A program made the translations under genes and the position numbers. Positions 16,938-26,179 of a stretch of 64,000 nucleotides of DNA are shown piece by piece. Source of the DNA: Mycolicibacterium frederiksbergense (GTDB lineage: Bacteria > Actinomycetota > Actinomycetes > Mycobacteriales > Mycobacteriaceae); contig NZ_JARXVE010000002.1 in the NCBI RefSeq assembly GCF_029893345.1, positions 862,524 to 926,523 of the forward strand, in the 5' to 3' direction. Position 1 is the first letter of the stretch. Each line of letters opens with the position of its first letter. The notes beneath the pieces are model-generated. The model did not search any database. It was not told the DNA's origin and saw only the letters and a program-made list of their open reading frames with translations.

Positions 16938-18320
16938 ATGGCTACCGAACCCAACTTCGACGGCCCTATCCTGGTGCCGGTGAGCATCGGGTCCGAAACG
17001 GCTGGGGCCCAGGCCGCCCGGAACGCGGACCAGAATCCGGCCCAGCCCCGCCGCGCTGTGATCGACCGGGCCTGGCGTGCGCTCGGGCCGGGGGTCGAGG
17101 TGTTCAGCGCTGACGACGGCGGGCCGCTGCGCCGGACGGTGAAACGGATCATCGACCCGTTGGTGCTCAGATTGCGCAGCAACACGCAATATTCCGCGCC
17201 GATGCTGGCGCCCGAGGTGGCCGCCGCGCTGCACGAGCAGATGGTGAGCAGCGGCCCGCAATTGCGTGCCGCCGCAGCCTGGTTCGCCGAACTCAAACAG
17301 CAGCGCCGGCGGCTGCGCATCACCAGTGGCAACGCCCAGGAGCTGTATTTCCCGGTGTGCTTCGAACTCGCGGTGACCCGTGGCGCCCCGGAGTCCGACG
17401 GGGCCGAGGTCGCCGCGTCGGTGTTGGCGGACCTGCACCGGGGCCGCGACCGCACCGCCGTCGAGGTGCTCAACCGGTACGCGGCGGACCCGCAGGTGGT
17501 CGAGCGGCTGCACCGTCAACTCCAGCGAAGTTGGGGTGACGTCGCATCGTCGGACACCATCGACGGTCCGTTTTTCGCCGGGCTGGCCACCGTGCTGGGC
17601 CCGGCCGACAGTCATCGCGCCGAGGTGGCCCGTCAGCGGGTGTGGTCGGCGTTGATCGCTGACGCCACACCGCACAATCTCGGCGCCAAGGCTCGCCACC
17701 CGGATACCCAATTGCCCTGGTCAATTGTCGACACCGGGCTGAGTTCGGTGGCGCCGCAGCAGCCTCCGACCGTCAGCGGGCAAGCCGAGGGGGACCGCCC
17801 ACTGGACCGCAGCGTGCTGGACCGGGTGCGCGCCACCTTGCGCCGGGCGCTGGACCGCGCCGAACTGCCCGATGTTCCGCTGCTCTGCGCCGAGGAGGTG
17901 GACCGGGCCTGCGCACCGTGGGGGTTGCTCGCCGAGGACAAACAGGCCGCGCTCGTCACCGGAATCGAGGTGGCTACCGACCTGCGCCCGCTCGACGAGG
18001 CGGCCTCGACGCGTTACCAGTTGTCGGCGCGCATCCAGGCCCGGCTGGCCAAGGAGGCCTACGTGCTGCACGCCCGCCGCTACCTGGCCGCGGGCACTGC
18101 GGTGCACCCGCGTCAGCGGCAGGTCATCGACGAGCTCGGCGCGTTCTGCCGGCCCTATCTGGGCCGGCTGTGGGCGCGACTCCATGGCCGCGACGTGTGG
18201 CAGGAGCCCTGCGCCGACGTCGACGACCTGCGGTCGCTGCTGGAAGGGGTGGCCCGGTCGGTGAGCCTGGATCACCGGCAGCGGATCAAGGCGATGCTGG
18301 AAGTGCAGGTGGCAGAGTGA
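16938..18320 (+). CDS. Hypothetical helical protein of the CHAT cluster
   Basis: A 460-residue protein that I do not recognise. It appears soluble and largely alpha-helical, with no signal peptide, no membrane segment and no Walker or metal motif. Two helical halves (about residues 35-230 and 280-460) are joined by a Pro/Gln-rich linker (APQQPPTVSGQAEGDR). ATG 16938 has no clear ribosome-binding site. An in-frame GTG at 16980 has TATCCT (16967-16972) 7 bp upstream and could be the true leaderless start, which would remove the first 14 residues. Its TGA overlaps the GTG of the following gene by 4 bp, so both are probably made together. Function unknown; the location suggests a component of the TPR-CHAT system. 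Confidence 0.65.
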   Translation: MATEPNFDGPILVPVSIGSETAGAQAARNADQNPAQPRRAVIDRAWRALGPGVEVFSADDGGPLRRTVKRIIDPLVLRLRSNTQYSAPMLAPEVAAALHEQMVSSGPQLRAAAAWFAELKQQRRRLRITSGNAQELYFPVCFELAVTRGAPESDGAEVAASVLADLHRGRDRTAVEVLNRYAADPQVVERLHRQLQRSWGDVASSDTIDGPFFAGLATVLGPADSHRAEVARQRVWSALIADATPHNLGAKARHPDTQLPWSIVDTGLSSVAPQQPPTVSGQAEGDRPLDRSVLDRVRATLRRALDRAELPDVPLLCAEEVDRACAPWGLLAEDKQAALVTGIEVATDLRPLDEAASTRYQLSARIQARLAKEAYVLHARRYLAAGTAVHPRQRQVIDELGAFCRPYLGRLWARLHGRDVWQEPCADVDDLRSLLEGVARSVSLDHRQRIKAMLEVQVAE

Positions 18321-19477
18321 AACTGGGCGCCGAAGGCGGGTTGTGGAGCACCGGATCGCCGGCCGAGGAGGTGCCGTTGATCGCGGTGCTGGAGGTCAGC
18401 GGCGCGGTGCTGTCCTGGGTGATCGACGGCGACGCCGCGCCGTCGATCACCTTCACAGACCCGGTGCGAGCAGATTGGCTGTGGCGGGTGCTGGGGGAGG
18501 CCGGCCATGTTGCGGTCTGTGACGCGCTGAGCCACCGCGAGCCCGGGCAGCCGATGGAGCTGGCCGGGGTGGAGGTGCTGCCGGGTTCGACGGATGCGTT
18601 GCGGCGCTTGGCCGTCGGGCACTGGCTGCGGCGCTGGTGGCCGGCCAGCGAGCGGGATGGCATTGCGATGCTGGACCGCTCGGTGCTCGACGCCGAGATC
18701 GCGTTGCTGACGGTGGCCGCCGAGGATTACTTCACCGACGACACCCTGGATTCCGATGTGACAGGCCTGCTGGCGCCGTGTATTGCCGGGTTGAATTCGG
18801 CTGCCGGGCAAGGGGATCCGAGGGTTGTGCAGCTGGTCCGGGATTGCCGCGAGCTGGCCGGTGAGATCGGGCTGGATTGGCCCGATACCGTCCTCGCCGG
18901 GTCGCAGCGGGAGGACTATGCGCTGGCCGCCGGAGCGGGCGAGCGGCCGCCGAGCGCCGGCCCGATCGCCGCCGGCGTGGCCACGGTCGGTTGGTCGGGA
19001 GTGCCGCCCGGAGTGTTCGACGCTGCCGAGCGCACCATCGATTGGTCGGTGACCACTGGTGCGGTCGATTGGGCTGAAGTCACTGGCGGGCCGAACGTGA
19101 CTGCGGTGGTGCGGGTCCAGGTGTCGGGCCCCGATTCGCCGTCGGGCATCGAGGTGCAACTGCGCGCCGGCGGCTGTAGCGGTCGCGGTGTGCTCGACGC
19201 CGCCGGCCGGGCGGTACTTCCGCTGCTCGGCCCCGACGGTCAGCGTCTCACCGAAACCCAGGCGTGGAACCTGGACTGGTCACCCACCGCGGTACAGGTC
19301 GGTGCTGGAGGAGCCGCGGAGTCGGCGGCCACCCGGGACCGGGTCCGTGCCATGGCGCGGGCCCGGCTCGCCGCGGTATCGGATTCGCGGCTCGCCGCGG
19401 TATCGGATTCGCGGCTCGCCGCGGTGGGCGCCGATGCGTTCCTGGCCGAGGTGCTGGCCGCCGAATCCGACTACTGA
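18317..19477 (+). CDS. Hypothetical two-domain protein of the CHAT cluster
   Basis: A 386-residue protein of unknown function. The N-terminal half (to about residue 200) mixes strands and helices (LIAVLEVSGAVLSWVIDG, LDRSVLDAEIALLTVAAED). The C-terminal half looks like a beta-sandwich (IDWSVTTGAVDWAEVTG, VTAVVRVQVSG), followed by a helix made of an 8-residue repeat, RLAAVSDS twice and then RLAAVGAD. GTG 18317 shares 4 bp with the upstream TGA, the same GTGA coupling as between the TPR and CHAT genes. It ends 3 bp from the convergent esterase gene. The combination of a CHAT protease with TPR and beta-sandwich partners recalls actinobacterial conflict systems described by comparative genomics; I could not verify membership. 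Confidence 0.65.
   Translation: MKLGAEGGLWSTGSPAEEVPLIAVLEVSGAVLSWVIDGDAAPSITFTDPVRADWLWRVLGEAGHVAVCDALSHREPGQPMELAGVEVLPGSTDALRRLAVGHWLRRWWPASERDGIAMLDRSVLDAEIALLTVAAEDYFTDDTLDSDVTGLLAPCIAGLNSAAGQGDPRVVQLVRDCRELAGEIGLDWPDTVLAGSQREDYALAAGAGERPPSAGPIAAGVATVGWSGVPPGVFDAAERTIDWSVTTGAVDWAEVTGGPNVTAVVRVQVSGPDSPSGIEVQLRAGGCSGRGVLDAAGRAVLPLLGPDGQRLTETQAWNLDWSPTAVQVGAGGAAESAATRDRVRAMARARLAAVSDSRLAAVSDSRLAAVGADAFLAEVLAAESDY
19364..19425 (+). repeat. 24-bp in-frame tandem repeat, 2.6 copies
   Basis: The unit beginning CGGCTCGCCGCGGTATCGGA recurs at 19364, 19388 and 19412; the first two copies are identical and the third breaks off after 14 bp. Being 24 bp long it keeps the frame and encodes RLAAVSDS. 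It probably arose by slippage and may vary in copy number between strains. Confidence 0.9.
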
Positions 19478-19480
19478 GCG

Positions 19481-20845
19481 CTACTTGGCGGCGGTCTGGA
19501 TATAGGCCGCGGAGGGTGAGGACTTCGGCAGCCCCACCGCGGGCACTTGCGGAGTGCCGATGACGCCGGCCAGCCAGGGCAGGGACAAGGAGAACGCCCG
19601 GCTGGCGAACGGCCAGTCGTGGGTGCCCTTCTGGGTCACCACGGAACAGGCGATGCCATTGGCGGAGCCGAGCGCACACAGTTCTTTGGCGGCCCTGGCC
19701 TGATCGTTGCCGCGGCCTGCGGTCTTGGCCGAGGACGAGTCGTTGACGTCGAACCAGCCCGCCATGTGTTCGTACTGGCCGTGCCGCCTGATCACCGTGC
19801 TCGGGTCGAACGCATCCCAGGCGGTGGCATTACCGCCGAACAGCCGCTCGATGGTTTGTGCCTTGGTGCCGGAGTTGGGGCCGATGTCCCCGGCGATGTC
19901 CACGAACGCGCTGAACAACTCCGGATGCATCACGGCCAGGTCGACCGCGCAGGTACCGCCCATCGACCAGCCGACGACGCCCCAGTTCGCGGCGACCGGG
20001 CTGACGCCGTAATGGGTGTTCATATACGGCACAACATCTTTGGTCAGGTGATCGGCCGAATTTCCGCGGTTGCCGTTGACGCATTCGGTGTCGTTGTTGA
20101 AGGTGCCGCCCGCGTCGACGAACACCAGCACCGGCGCGTTCCCGTGATGCGCCGCGGCGAAATCGTCCATGGTCATGACGACGTTTCCGGCCCGCATCCA
20201 GTCGGCCGGGGTGTTGAACTCGCCGCCGACCATCATCACCGTCGGCAGCCGAGGCGCGGGATTGGCGGTGAACCAGGCCGGGGGCAGATACACGTACTCG
20301 CCGCGATGCCGGAAACCCGAAGCCGAGTTGGGGATCTCGACCGGAACGACGGTGCCCCTGGCCGGAACGGTGCCCTGCCGTTGCATCGCGGTTACCGTCA
20401 CCTGATCGGTCTGGTCGGGAAGCGGCCCGGCAGTCAACTGGCTCCACGCGGTCTGCACCCACGGGAAGTACCCCACCCACAGATTCACAGCCAGTGCGGT
20501 GCACAACAGGGTCAGCGGAACCGCCAGGGCCGCCGTCCCGCGCCGCCACCACCGGTTGCCGCGCCATCCGGCGACCAGGACCACCATCGCCACACCGCTC
20601 AACGCGATCCAGATCCACATCGAGTGGGGCGCAGGGCTGCCGTCGCCGGCCAGCCCCTGGGACTTGATGTACCAGTTGGTGCCCACGACCAGGATGCCGC
20701 CTATCACTGCCGCCAGCGGTAGCCAGATCAACCGCCAGCGGCGGGTGCGCCAGCCGATGGCGGCGATCAGCGCCACGGCGGTGATGATTTGCACCGTCGT
20801 CGGAACCCAGCCGTGCATCAGGGACAGGTGGTGGGTGAATGTCAC
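19481..20845 (-). CDS. Membrane-anchored esterase, alpha/beta hydrolase fold
   Basis: A 454-residue protein. The first 125 residues hold about four membrane segments. The rest is an extracytoplasmic alpha/beta-hydrolase of the esterase D/antigen 85-like superfamily, with the nucleophile elbow GWSMGG (Ser294), an aspartate region AGWFDVNDSSS and a likely catalytic histidine in KGTHDWPFASRAF. It fits the position of Rv1639c beside lysX. GTG 20845 is used because it keeps LSLMHGWVPTT with the first membrane helix; ATG 20818 is the alternative. The substrate is unknown; a cell-envelope acyl or mycolyl ester is plausible from the topology. It lies just downstream of lysX on the same strand, 47 bp away. 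Confidence 0.78.
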   Translation of the reverse strand: MTFTHHLSLMHGWVPTTVQIITAVALIAAIGWRTRRWRLIWLPLAAVIGGILVVGTNWYIKSQGLAGDGSPAPHSMWIWIALSGVAMVVLVAGWRGNRWWRRGTAALAVPLTLLCTALAVNLWVGYFPWVQTAWSQLTAGPLPDQTDQVTVTAMQRQGTVPARGTVVPVEIPNSASGFRHRGEYVYLPPAWFTANPAPRLPTVMMVGGEFNTPADWMRAGNVVMTMDDFAAAHHGNAPVLVFVDAGGTFNNDTECVNGNRGNSADHLTKDVVPYMNTHYGVSPVAANWGVVGWSMGGTCAVDLAVMHPELFSAFVDIAGDIGPNSGTKAQTIERLFGGNATAWDAFDPSTVIRRHGQYEHMAGWFDVNDSSSAKTAGRGNDQARAAKELCALGSANGIACSVVTQKGTHDWPFASRAFSLSLPWLAGVIGTPQVPAVGLPKSSPSAAYIQTAAK

Positions 20846-20892
20846 AACATCATCGTTGTCGCCGATGCTTGTGATCCGCTGTGAGTGACCTG

Positions 20893-23800
20893 CTAACGCG
20901 GTTTGGCCAGCGGGAACGGCAGCGTCTCGCGGATGCTGCGGCCGGTAATCATCATTACCACGCGGTCCACGCCCATGCCCAGCCCGCCGGTGGGCGGCAT
21001 CGCGTACTCCATGGCCTGCAGGAAATCCTCGTCGAGTTCCATGGCCTCCGGGTTGCCACCCGCGGCCAGCAGTGACTGTTCCTGGAGACGGCGGCGCTGT
21101 TCGACCGGGTCGGTCAGCTCGCTGTAGGCGGTGCCCAGCTCGACGCCCCAGGCCACCAGGTCCCAGCGCTCCGCCAACCCGGGGACGCTGCGGTGCGGGC
21201 GGGTCAGCGGCGACACCGACGTCGGGAAGTCCTTGTAGAACGTGGGCTCGATGGTGCGGTCCTCGACCAGGTGCTCGTACAACTCCAGCACCACAGCCCC
21301 GGCGTCCCAGTGCGTCAGGTAGGGGATTCGCGCCGAATCGCACAGCCGGCGCAGCGTGGCCAGATCCGTCTCGACGGTGATGTGCTCCCCGAGCGCTTCC
21401 GATACCGCGTCGTGCACGGTCTTGACCGACCACTGACCGGAGATGTCGACCGGCTCGAGGGTTCCGTCCGGGCCCGGCCGGTAGAAGACCTGGGCGGCGT
21501 TGGCCGCCTGGGCGGCGTTCTGGATCAACTCGCGGCAGCCGTCGATCCAGACGTTGTAGTCGGCATGCGCCTGATAGGCCTCCAACAGGGTGAACTCCGG
21601 GTTGTGGCTGAAGTCCACGCCTTCGTTGCGAAACGCGCGGCCCAACTCGAAGACCCGCTCGACACCGCCCACGCACAGCCGCTTGAGGTAGAGCTCGGGT
21701 GCGATCCGCAGATACAGGTCCAGGTCGTAGGCGTTGATGTGGGTCAGGAACGGCCGGGCGTTGGCGCCGCCGTGGATCTGCTGCAGGATCGGGGTCTCCA
21801 CTTCCAGGAACCCCTTGGCGTACAGCGTTTCCCGGATGGCCTGCAGGGCGCCGCTGCGGGCCCGGATCAGATCCCGGGCCTCGGTGTTGATCGCCAGGTC
21901 CACATAGCGGGCCCGCACCCGGGCCTCCTGGTCGGTCAGGCCCTTCCACTTGTCCGGCAGCGGGCGTAGGCATTTGCCGATCAAGCGCCAACTGTCGACC
22001 AGCAATGAGATTGTGCCGGTGTGGCTTTGGCCGATAGATCCGCGGACCTCGATCAGATCGCCCAGGTCCATGGTCGCGGTGAATTCGGCGGTGCTGGCCG
22101 GCGCCCCCGCCGTGCCGGAACTCAGCCGGGTGTTGTCCAGCAGCAGCTGCACCTCGCCCGACCAGTCACGCAGCTGGGCGAACAGCACACCGCCATAGTC
22201 CCGGATCCGCATGATCCGCCCGGCCACGGTCACACCCTGACCGTCGGCGGCGTCCAGTGCTGCTGCGATGGTGTGGCTGGGGGCCTGGCCAACCGGATAA
22301 GCGTCCACGCCTTTGGCCTGAAGGTCGCGCAGCTTGGCCATTCGGACCCGGACTTGTTCGGGCAGCCGTTGTTGCTCCTCGCCGTCGCCCAGATCGGCCC
22401 GCAGCCCGGTCTCGTCCGGGGCGCTGCCGTCGTGATGCAGCAGGCCGGAATCCATCAGATTGGCCGGGGCGGCGACATGGTTGCCGGTGTGCTGCCGGCC
22501 GCGCCGGGAGAACGGCAGCACCAGGAAGCCCTCGGCGATCACCGACGCCACCCCGACCCGCGGGATCAGCCGGGCGTCCTCGTAGCAGGCGTAACGGGGA
22601 ACCCAGTCGGGCTGGTACTTCATATTCGAGCGGTACAGCGTCTCCAGCTGCCACCAGCGTGAGAAGAACACCAGAAATGCCCGCCACAGCCGGGCCACCG
22701 GACCCGCACCCAACTGGGCACCCTGTTCGAACGCCGACCGGAACATCGCGAAGTTCAGTGAAATCCGGCCGATCCCAAAGTCTTCGGACTGCATGCAGAG
22801 TTCGCTGACCATCAGTTCGATGGTGCCGTTGGGGGACTGCGGGGAACGGCGCATGACATCGAGCGAGACCCCGTTGGTGCCCCACGGCACCAGCGAGAGC
22901 AGTGCGACCACCTGCGGGTCCGGGTCGTCCGGACCGTGCTGCACCGCCTCTACCAGCAGACAGTCGCCGTCGGCCGGGTCGCCGAGCCGGCCCAGTGCCA
23001 TCGAGAAGCCCCGTTCGGTCTCGGTGTCCCGCCAGGAGTCGGCGCGCTTGACCACCTCGGCCATCTCGGCCTCGGTCAACTCGCGGTGCCGCCGGATCCG
23101 CACCGAGGCGCCGGCCCGCCTGGCCCGGGTGACCGCCTGGCGCACCCCACGCATATCGGGTCCGGACAGCCGGAAGTTCTCCGGGCGCAGGATGGCTTCG
23201 TCACCGAGTTGCAGCGCGTTCAGGCCGGCGGCCCGAAATGCTTCGGCCGCGGTCGAACTGGCACCCATCACGCCGGGCGCCCAGCCGTAGGTCTGACACA
23301 GCTGCAGCCAGGCCCCGATCGCCTGTGGCCAGGCCTTGGGATCGCCGACCGGATCTCCACCGGCCAGACAGACACCGACTTCCACGCGATAGGCGATGGC
23401 CGCCCGCCCGTTGGGGGCGAACACCACGGACTTGTCCCGGCGGGTCGCGAAATAGCCCAGTGAATCGTTTTTCCCGTAGAGCTCCAACAGACCGCGGATC
23501 GCCGATTCGTCCTCGCCGGTCAGCGCGTTGGAGGCGCGCTGGGACTGGAACAGCACGACCGCCGCGGCCATCAGGGCGAGCGCACCGAACAGACCGAAGA
23601 TGGAGTTGAGGAACGGGTGCGAATAGCCCTCGAACACCTCGGTGGGCACCGACGCGAAGCCACTGACCCGGTTCACTGCGTACGGCAGCCGCCATTCCGG
23701 GGACAGGGTTCCCGGGAACATCTCCAGCAGCGCCCAGGCCGCCAGGATGCCGATGGCCATGCCGGCCACCAACACCGCGGCCGACTTGGCCAGCGCGCCG

Positions 23801-24240
23801 CGGCGGACCTTGGCCCAGAACTCGTTGCGGGCCAGCACCAGGAACACGATCGCGGCGAGATGGACGGCCAGGCCGATGGCCTCACCGACATCGTCGGCCA
23901 CGGTGTCGCCACCGGCCATCAGGTCGCCCAGGTTCCAGCCGACGGCGCCGACCATGTACAGCACCAGGATCCACCACGCGATGCGCTTGCGGGCCGCCAG
24001 CGCGGCGGCCAGTAGCGCCAGCACGAAAGCCCACGCGAAGCTGGTTTCCGGGAAGTTGAAGATGTAGTCGTTGACGAACTCCCGCGGCACCCGGATGATC
24101 CAGCGGGTCAGCGGCGAGACGCTGGCGATCAGCGACAGGGTCGCGATGATCCCGACGGTCCAGCCCGCCGCGGCGGGAACCCAGGAGAACCTCGACGCCG
24201 GGCGTAGCCCGGAGCGGTTGCCGCGGCTGATAACGGTCAT
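20893..24240 (-). CDS. lysX: Bifunctional lysyl-tRNA synthetase / phosphatidylglycerol lysyltransferase
   Basis: A 1115-residue LysX. The N-terminal 270 residues contain six or seven membrane segments; next comes an MprF-type lysyltransferase domain (DUF2156, about 270-560); residues from about 600 are a complete class II lysyl-tRNA synthetase with an OB fold ([21 protein letters not shown]), motif 2 near [13 protein letters not shown] and motif 3 GLGMGVDRV. The enzyme charges tRNA-Lys and transfers lysine to phosphatidylglycerol, giving a positively charged lipid that protects against cationic peptides. M. tuberculosis LysX (Rv1640c) has the same design and similar length. TATTCT lies 8 bp before ATG 24240, so a very short or absent leader is possible. 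Confidence 0.96.
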   Translation of the reverse strand: MTVISRGNRSGLRPASRFSWVPAAAGWTVGIIATLSLIASVSPLTRWIIRVPREFVNDYIFNFPETSFAWAFVLALLAAALAARKRIAWWILVLYMVGAVGWNLGDLMAGGDTVADDVGEAIGLAVHLAAIVFLVLARNEFWAKVRRGALAKSAAVLVAGMAIGILAAWALLEMFPGTLSPEWRLPYAVNRVSGFASVPTEVFEGYSHPFLNSIFGLFGALALMAAAVVLFQSQRASNALTGEDESAIRGLLELYGKNDSLGYFATRRDKSVVFAPNGRAAIAYRVEVGVCLAGGDPVGDPKAWPQAIGAWLQLCQTYGWAPGVMGASSTAAEAFRAAGLNALQLGDEAILRPENFRLSGPDMRGVRQAVTRARRAGASVRIRRHRELTEAEMAEVVKRADSWRDTETERGFSMALGRLGDPADGDCLLVEAVQHGPDDPDPQVVALLSLVPWGTNGVSLDVMRRSPQSPNGTIELMVSELCMQSEDFGIGRISLNFAMFRSAFEQGAQLGAGPVARLWRAFLVFFSRWWQLETLYRSNMKYQPDWVPRYACYEDARLIPRVGVASVIAEGFLVLPFSRRGRQHTGNHVAAPANLMDSGLLHHDGSAPDETGLRADLGDGEEQQRLPEQVRVRMAKLRDLQAKGVDAYPVGQAPSHTIAAALDAADGQGVTVAGRIMRIRDYGGVLFAQLRDWSGEVQLLLDNTRLSSGTAGAPASTAEFTATMDLGDLIEVRGSIGQSHTGTISLLVDSWRLIGKCLRPLPDKWKGLTDQEARVRARYVDLAINTEARDLIRARSGALQAIRETLYAKGFLEVETPILQQIHGGANARPFLTHINAYDLDLYLRIAPELYLKRLCVGGVERVFELGRAFRNEGVDFSHNPEFTLLEAYQAHADYNVWIDGCRELIQNAAQAANAAQVFYRPGPDGTLEPVDISGQWSVKTVHDAVSEALGEHITVETDLATLRRLCDSARIPYLTHWDAGAVVLELYEHLVEDRTIEPTFYKDFPTSVSPLTRPHRSVPGLAERWDLVAWGVELGTAYSELTDPVEQRRRLQEQSLLAAGGNPEAMELDEDFLQAMEYAMPPTGGLGMGVDRVVMMITGRSIRETLPFPLAKPR

Positions 24241-24307
24241 AAGCCCGGAGAATAGGCGGTCAACCCGGCAATTGGGATGATCGCGCGCCTAAGACACCGG
24301 CAATCGG

Positions 24308-24667
24308 TTACCAGACCGGGCCGGTGTACTTCTCGCCGGGACCATGGCCCGGTTCCTCGGGCGCGGCGCTGGCCTCGCGGAAGGCCAATTGCAGGCTCTT
24401 CAAACCGTCGCGCACCGGCCCGGCGTGCGGTCCCAGATACTCCGCGGAGGCCGTCACCAGCCCGGCCAGCGCGGTGATGAGCCGGCGGGCCTCGTCGAGA
24501 TCGCGGTGCGGGCTATCCTCGGGGTCCTCGGCGGAGAGTCCGATCTTCTCTGCTGCGGCGCTCATCAGCATGACCGCCGCACGGGTGATCACTTCCACTG
24601 CGGGAATCTCAGCCAGTTCGCGCACCGGTGGGGTCGCTTCGTCGGGCGTTACGGTCGGATCGGTCAT
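24308..24667 (-). CDS. DUF1844 family protein
   Basis: A 119-residue DUF1844 protein. The conserved core runs from IPAVEVITRAAVMLMSAAAEKIGL, through DLDEARRLITALAGLVTA, to LGPHAGPVRDGLKSLQLAFREA, a short all-helical domain common in actinobacteria and some other bacteria. Its function is unknown. It is divergent from the infC operon, whose promoter lies in the small space beyond ATG 24667, and this pairing with infC is common in actinobacteria. The charged ends (DPTVTPDEATPP and EEPGHGPGEKYTG) look disordered. No catalytic motif can be seen. Confidence 0.88.
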   Translation of the reverse strand: MTDPTVTPDEATPPVRELAEIPAVEVITRAAVMLMSAAAEKIGLSAEDPEDSPHRDLDEARRLITALAGLVTASAEYLGPHAGPVRDGLKSLQLAFREASAAPEEPGHGPGEKYTGPVW

Positions 24668-24678
24668 GCTGCTAGACT
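24649..24678 (+). promoter_or_regulatory. Probable promoter of the infC operon
   Basis: TAGACT (24673-24678) is a strong mycobacterial -10. TTACGG (24649-24654) lies 18 bp upstream as a fair -35. It would start an RNA near 24685 with a leader of about 245 nt before the infC start. The -35 overlaps the start of the divergent DUF1844 gene. Confidence 0.6.
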
Positions 24679-24844
24679 GTCATGCGCGACCGTCCCGGCT
24701 TATGTCAGGGACAGTAAGTGGAGTCCCACTCCCACCGTTGGCCATACCGGTACAACGGTCCGGTCGCCCGCATCTACGGATGCGGGTTCTGCGCTCCGGT
24801 AGTCGGGGTGCGGGCGGCTATTCGCCGTGATCGGTCGGCATTGG

Positions 24845-24872
24845 GCCCTGCTTTGAGCAGGGCTTTTCTGTT
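24845..24872 (+). terminator. Attenuator-like terminator in the infC leader
   Basis: GCCCTGCT, a 3-nt loop TTG and AGCAGGGC form a perfect 8-bp stem, followed directly by TTTTCTGTT. It lies inside the leader, 60 bp before the infC start, and downstream of other possible hairpins (such as GTCCC/GGGAC near 24690-24710). Position and shape suggest premature termination that controls IF3, L35 and L20 synthesis. Confidence 0.75.
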
Positions 24873-24931
24873 CCATGGAGCAGAAGTGCGGATGGGCGGG
24901 TCTCCTCAGCAGACCCAACATAGGAGGCCCC

Positions 24932-25531
24932 ATCAGCACTGAGACCCGCATCAACGAGCGCATCCGCGTACCTGAAGTCCGTTTGATCGGACCCAACGGC
25001 GAGCAGGTAGGCATTGTGCGCATCGAAGATGCCCTCCGCGTCGCCGCGGATGCCGATCTCGACCTCGTCGAAGTTGCACCTGCCGCAAAGCCCCCGGTCT
25101 GCAAGATCATGGACTACGGCAAATTCAAGTACGAGACGGCACTCAAGGAGCGCGAGTCTCGCAAGAACCAACAGCAGACCGTCGTCAAGGAACAGAAGCT
25201 GCGTCCCAAGATCGACGATCACGACTACGAGACGAAGAAGGGCCATGTGGTCCGCTTCCTCGAAGCCGGGTCCAAGGTCAAGGTGACCATCATGTTCCGC
25301 GGACGCGAACAGTCGCGCCCCGAGCTGGGGTACCGCCTGTTGCAGCGGCTAGGCGCAGATGTGGCCGAGTACGGCTTCGTCGAGACCTCAGCCAAGCAGG
25401 ACGGCCGCAACATGACGATGGTGCTGGCACCGCACCGCGGCGCGAAGACTCGCGCCAAGGCGGCGGAGCAGGCCGAGCGCCCGGGCGGGCAGCAGGCCGA
25501 ACCAGAACAACCAGACGCTACGCAGAGCTAG
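24932..25531 (+). CDS. infC: Translation initiation factor IF-3 (ATC start)
   Basis: A 199-residue IF-3, which binds the 30S subunit, checks the start codon and keeps ribosomal subunits apart. Both halves are present: the N-domain with [20 protein letters not shown], a Lys-rich linker, and the C-domain with [18 protein letters not shown]. The tail is rich in Gln, Glu and Pro. No ATG, GTG or TTG fits: AGGAGG (24922-24927) is followed 4 bp later by ATC AGC ACT GAG, and translation from there gives the N-terminus known from M. tuberculosis IF-3. A near-cognate start (ATC; AUU in E. coli) lets IF-3 repress its own translation. An upstream in-frame start at 24875 would add non-conserved residues and skip the ribosome-binding site. 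Confidence 0.95.
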   Translation: MSTETRINERIRVPEVRLIGPNGEQVGIVRIEDALRVAADADLDLVEVAPAAKPPVCKIMDYGKFKYETALKERESRKNQQQTVVKEQKLRPKIDDHDYETKKGHVVRFLEAGSKVKVTIMFRGREQSRPELGYRLLQRLGADVAEYGFVETSAKQDGRNMTMVLAPHRGAKTRAKAAEQAERPGGQQAEPEQPDATQS

Positions 25532-25554
25532 CTTCAAGACAGAACTGAGGATTC

Positions 25555-25749
25555 ATGCCCAAGGCGAAGACCCACAGCGGAGCATCGAAGCGCTTCCGCA
25601 AGACCGGGACCGGCAAGATCGTGCGCCAGAAGGCCGGCCGCCGCCACCTGCTGGAGCACAAGGCCACCAAGCGCACCCGCCGGCTCGACGGCCGCACCGT
25701 GGTGGCTGCCAACGACACCACGCGTGTCAACAAGATGCTCAACGGCTAG
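25555..25749 (+). CDS. rpmI: 50S ribosomal protein L35
   Basis: A 64-residue, strongly basic protein with the family sequence [20 protein letters not shown] and the end [12 protein letters not shown]. It is a late-assembling large-subunit protein. GAGG lies a few bases before ATG 25555. It follows infC by 23 bp and precedes rplT by 40 bp in the usual infC-rpmI-rplT order, so all three should come from the attenuated infC transcript. Confidence 0.98.
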   Translation: MPKAKTHSGASKRFRKTGTGKIVRQKAGRRHLLEHKATKRTRRLDGRTVVAANDTTRVNKMLNG

Positions 25750-25789
25750 TACTGCCGCTCCCTGTACCGAACGAGAATAGGAACATCCC

Positions 25790-26179
25790 ATGGCACGCGT
25801 GAAGCGCGCACTCAACGCTCAGAAGAAGCGGCGTACCGTACTCAAGGCCTCGAAGGGCTACCGCGGTCAGCGGTCCCGGCTGTACCGCAAGGCCAAGGAA
25901 CAGCAGCTGCATTCGCTGACCTACGCCTACCGGGACCGCCGTGCCCGCAAGGGTGAGTTCCGCAAGCTGTGGATCTCCCGGATCAACGCAGCGGCTCGCG
26001 CCAACGACATCACCTACAACCGCCTGATCCAGGGCCTGAAGGCCGCGGGCGTCGAGGTGGACCGCAAGAACCTGGCCGAGATCGCCGTGAGCGACGCTGC
26101 CGCGTTCACCGCGCTGGTCGAGGTCGCCAAGGCCGCCCTGCCGGAGGACGTCAACGCGCCGGCTGGAGAGGCCGCCTGA
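25790..26179 (+). CDS. rplT: 50S ribosomal protein L20
   Basis: A 129-residue L20, needed early in 50S assembly. It begins [20 protein letters not shown], continues with the long basic helix ([20 protein letters not shown]) and has the globular RNA-binding half with IRWI-like [19 protein letters not shown]. The C-terminus is slightly extended and acidic ([12 protein letters not shown]). In other bacteria L20 represses the infC-rpmI-rplT operon by binding the leader; whether the leader here contains an L20 site is not clear. The stop codon overlaps the proposed CTG start of the methyltransferase gene. Confidence 0.98.
   Translation: MARVKRALNAQKKRRTVLKASKGYRGQRSRLYRKAKEQQLHSLTYAYRDRRARKGEFRKLWISRINAAARANDITYNRLIQGLKAAGVEVDRKNLAEIAVSDAAAFTALVEVAKAALPEDVNAPAGEAA

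Noticed and set aside
24718..24942. 74-codon open frame through the infC leader as a possible leader peptide
   Set aside because: It has no ribosome-binding site and reads through the attenuator hairpin into infC in another frame. Codon composition does not suggest a regulatory peptide, although a short uORF (ATG near 24680) cannot be excluded.
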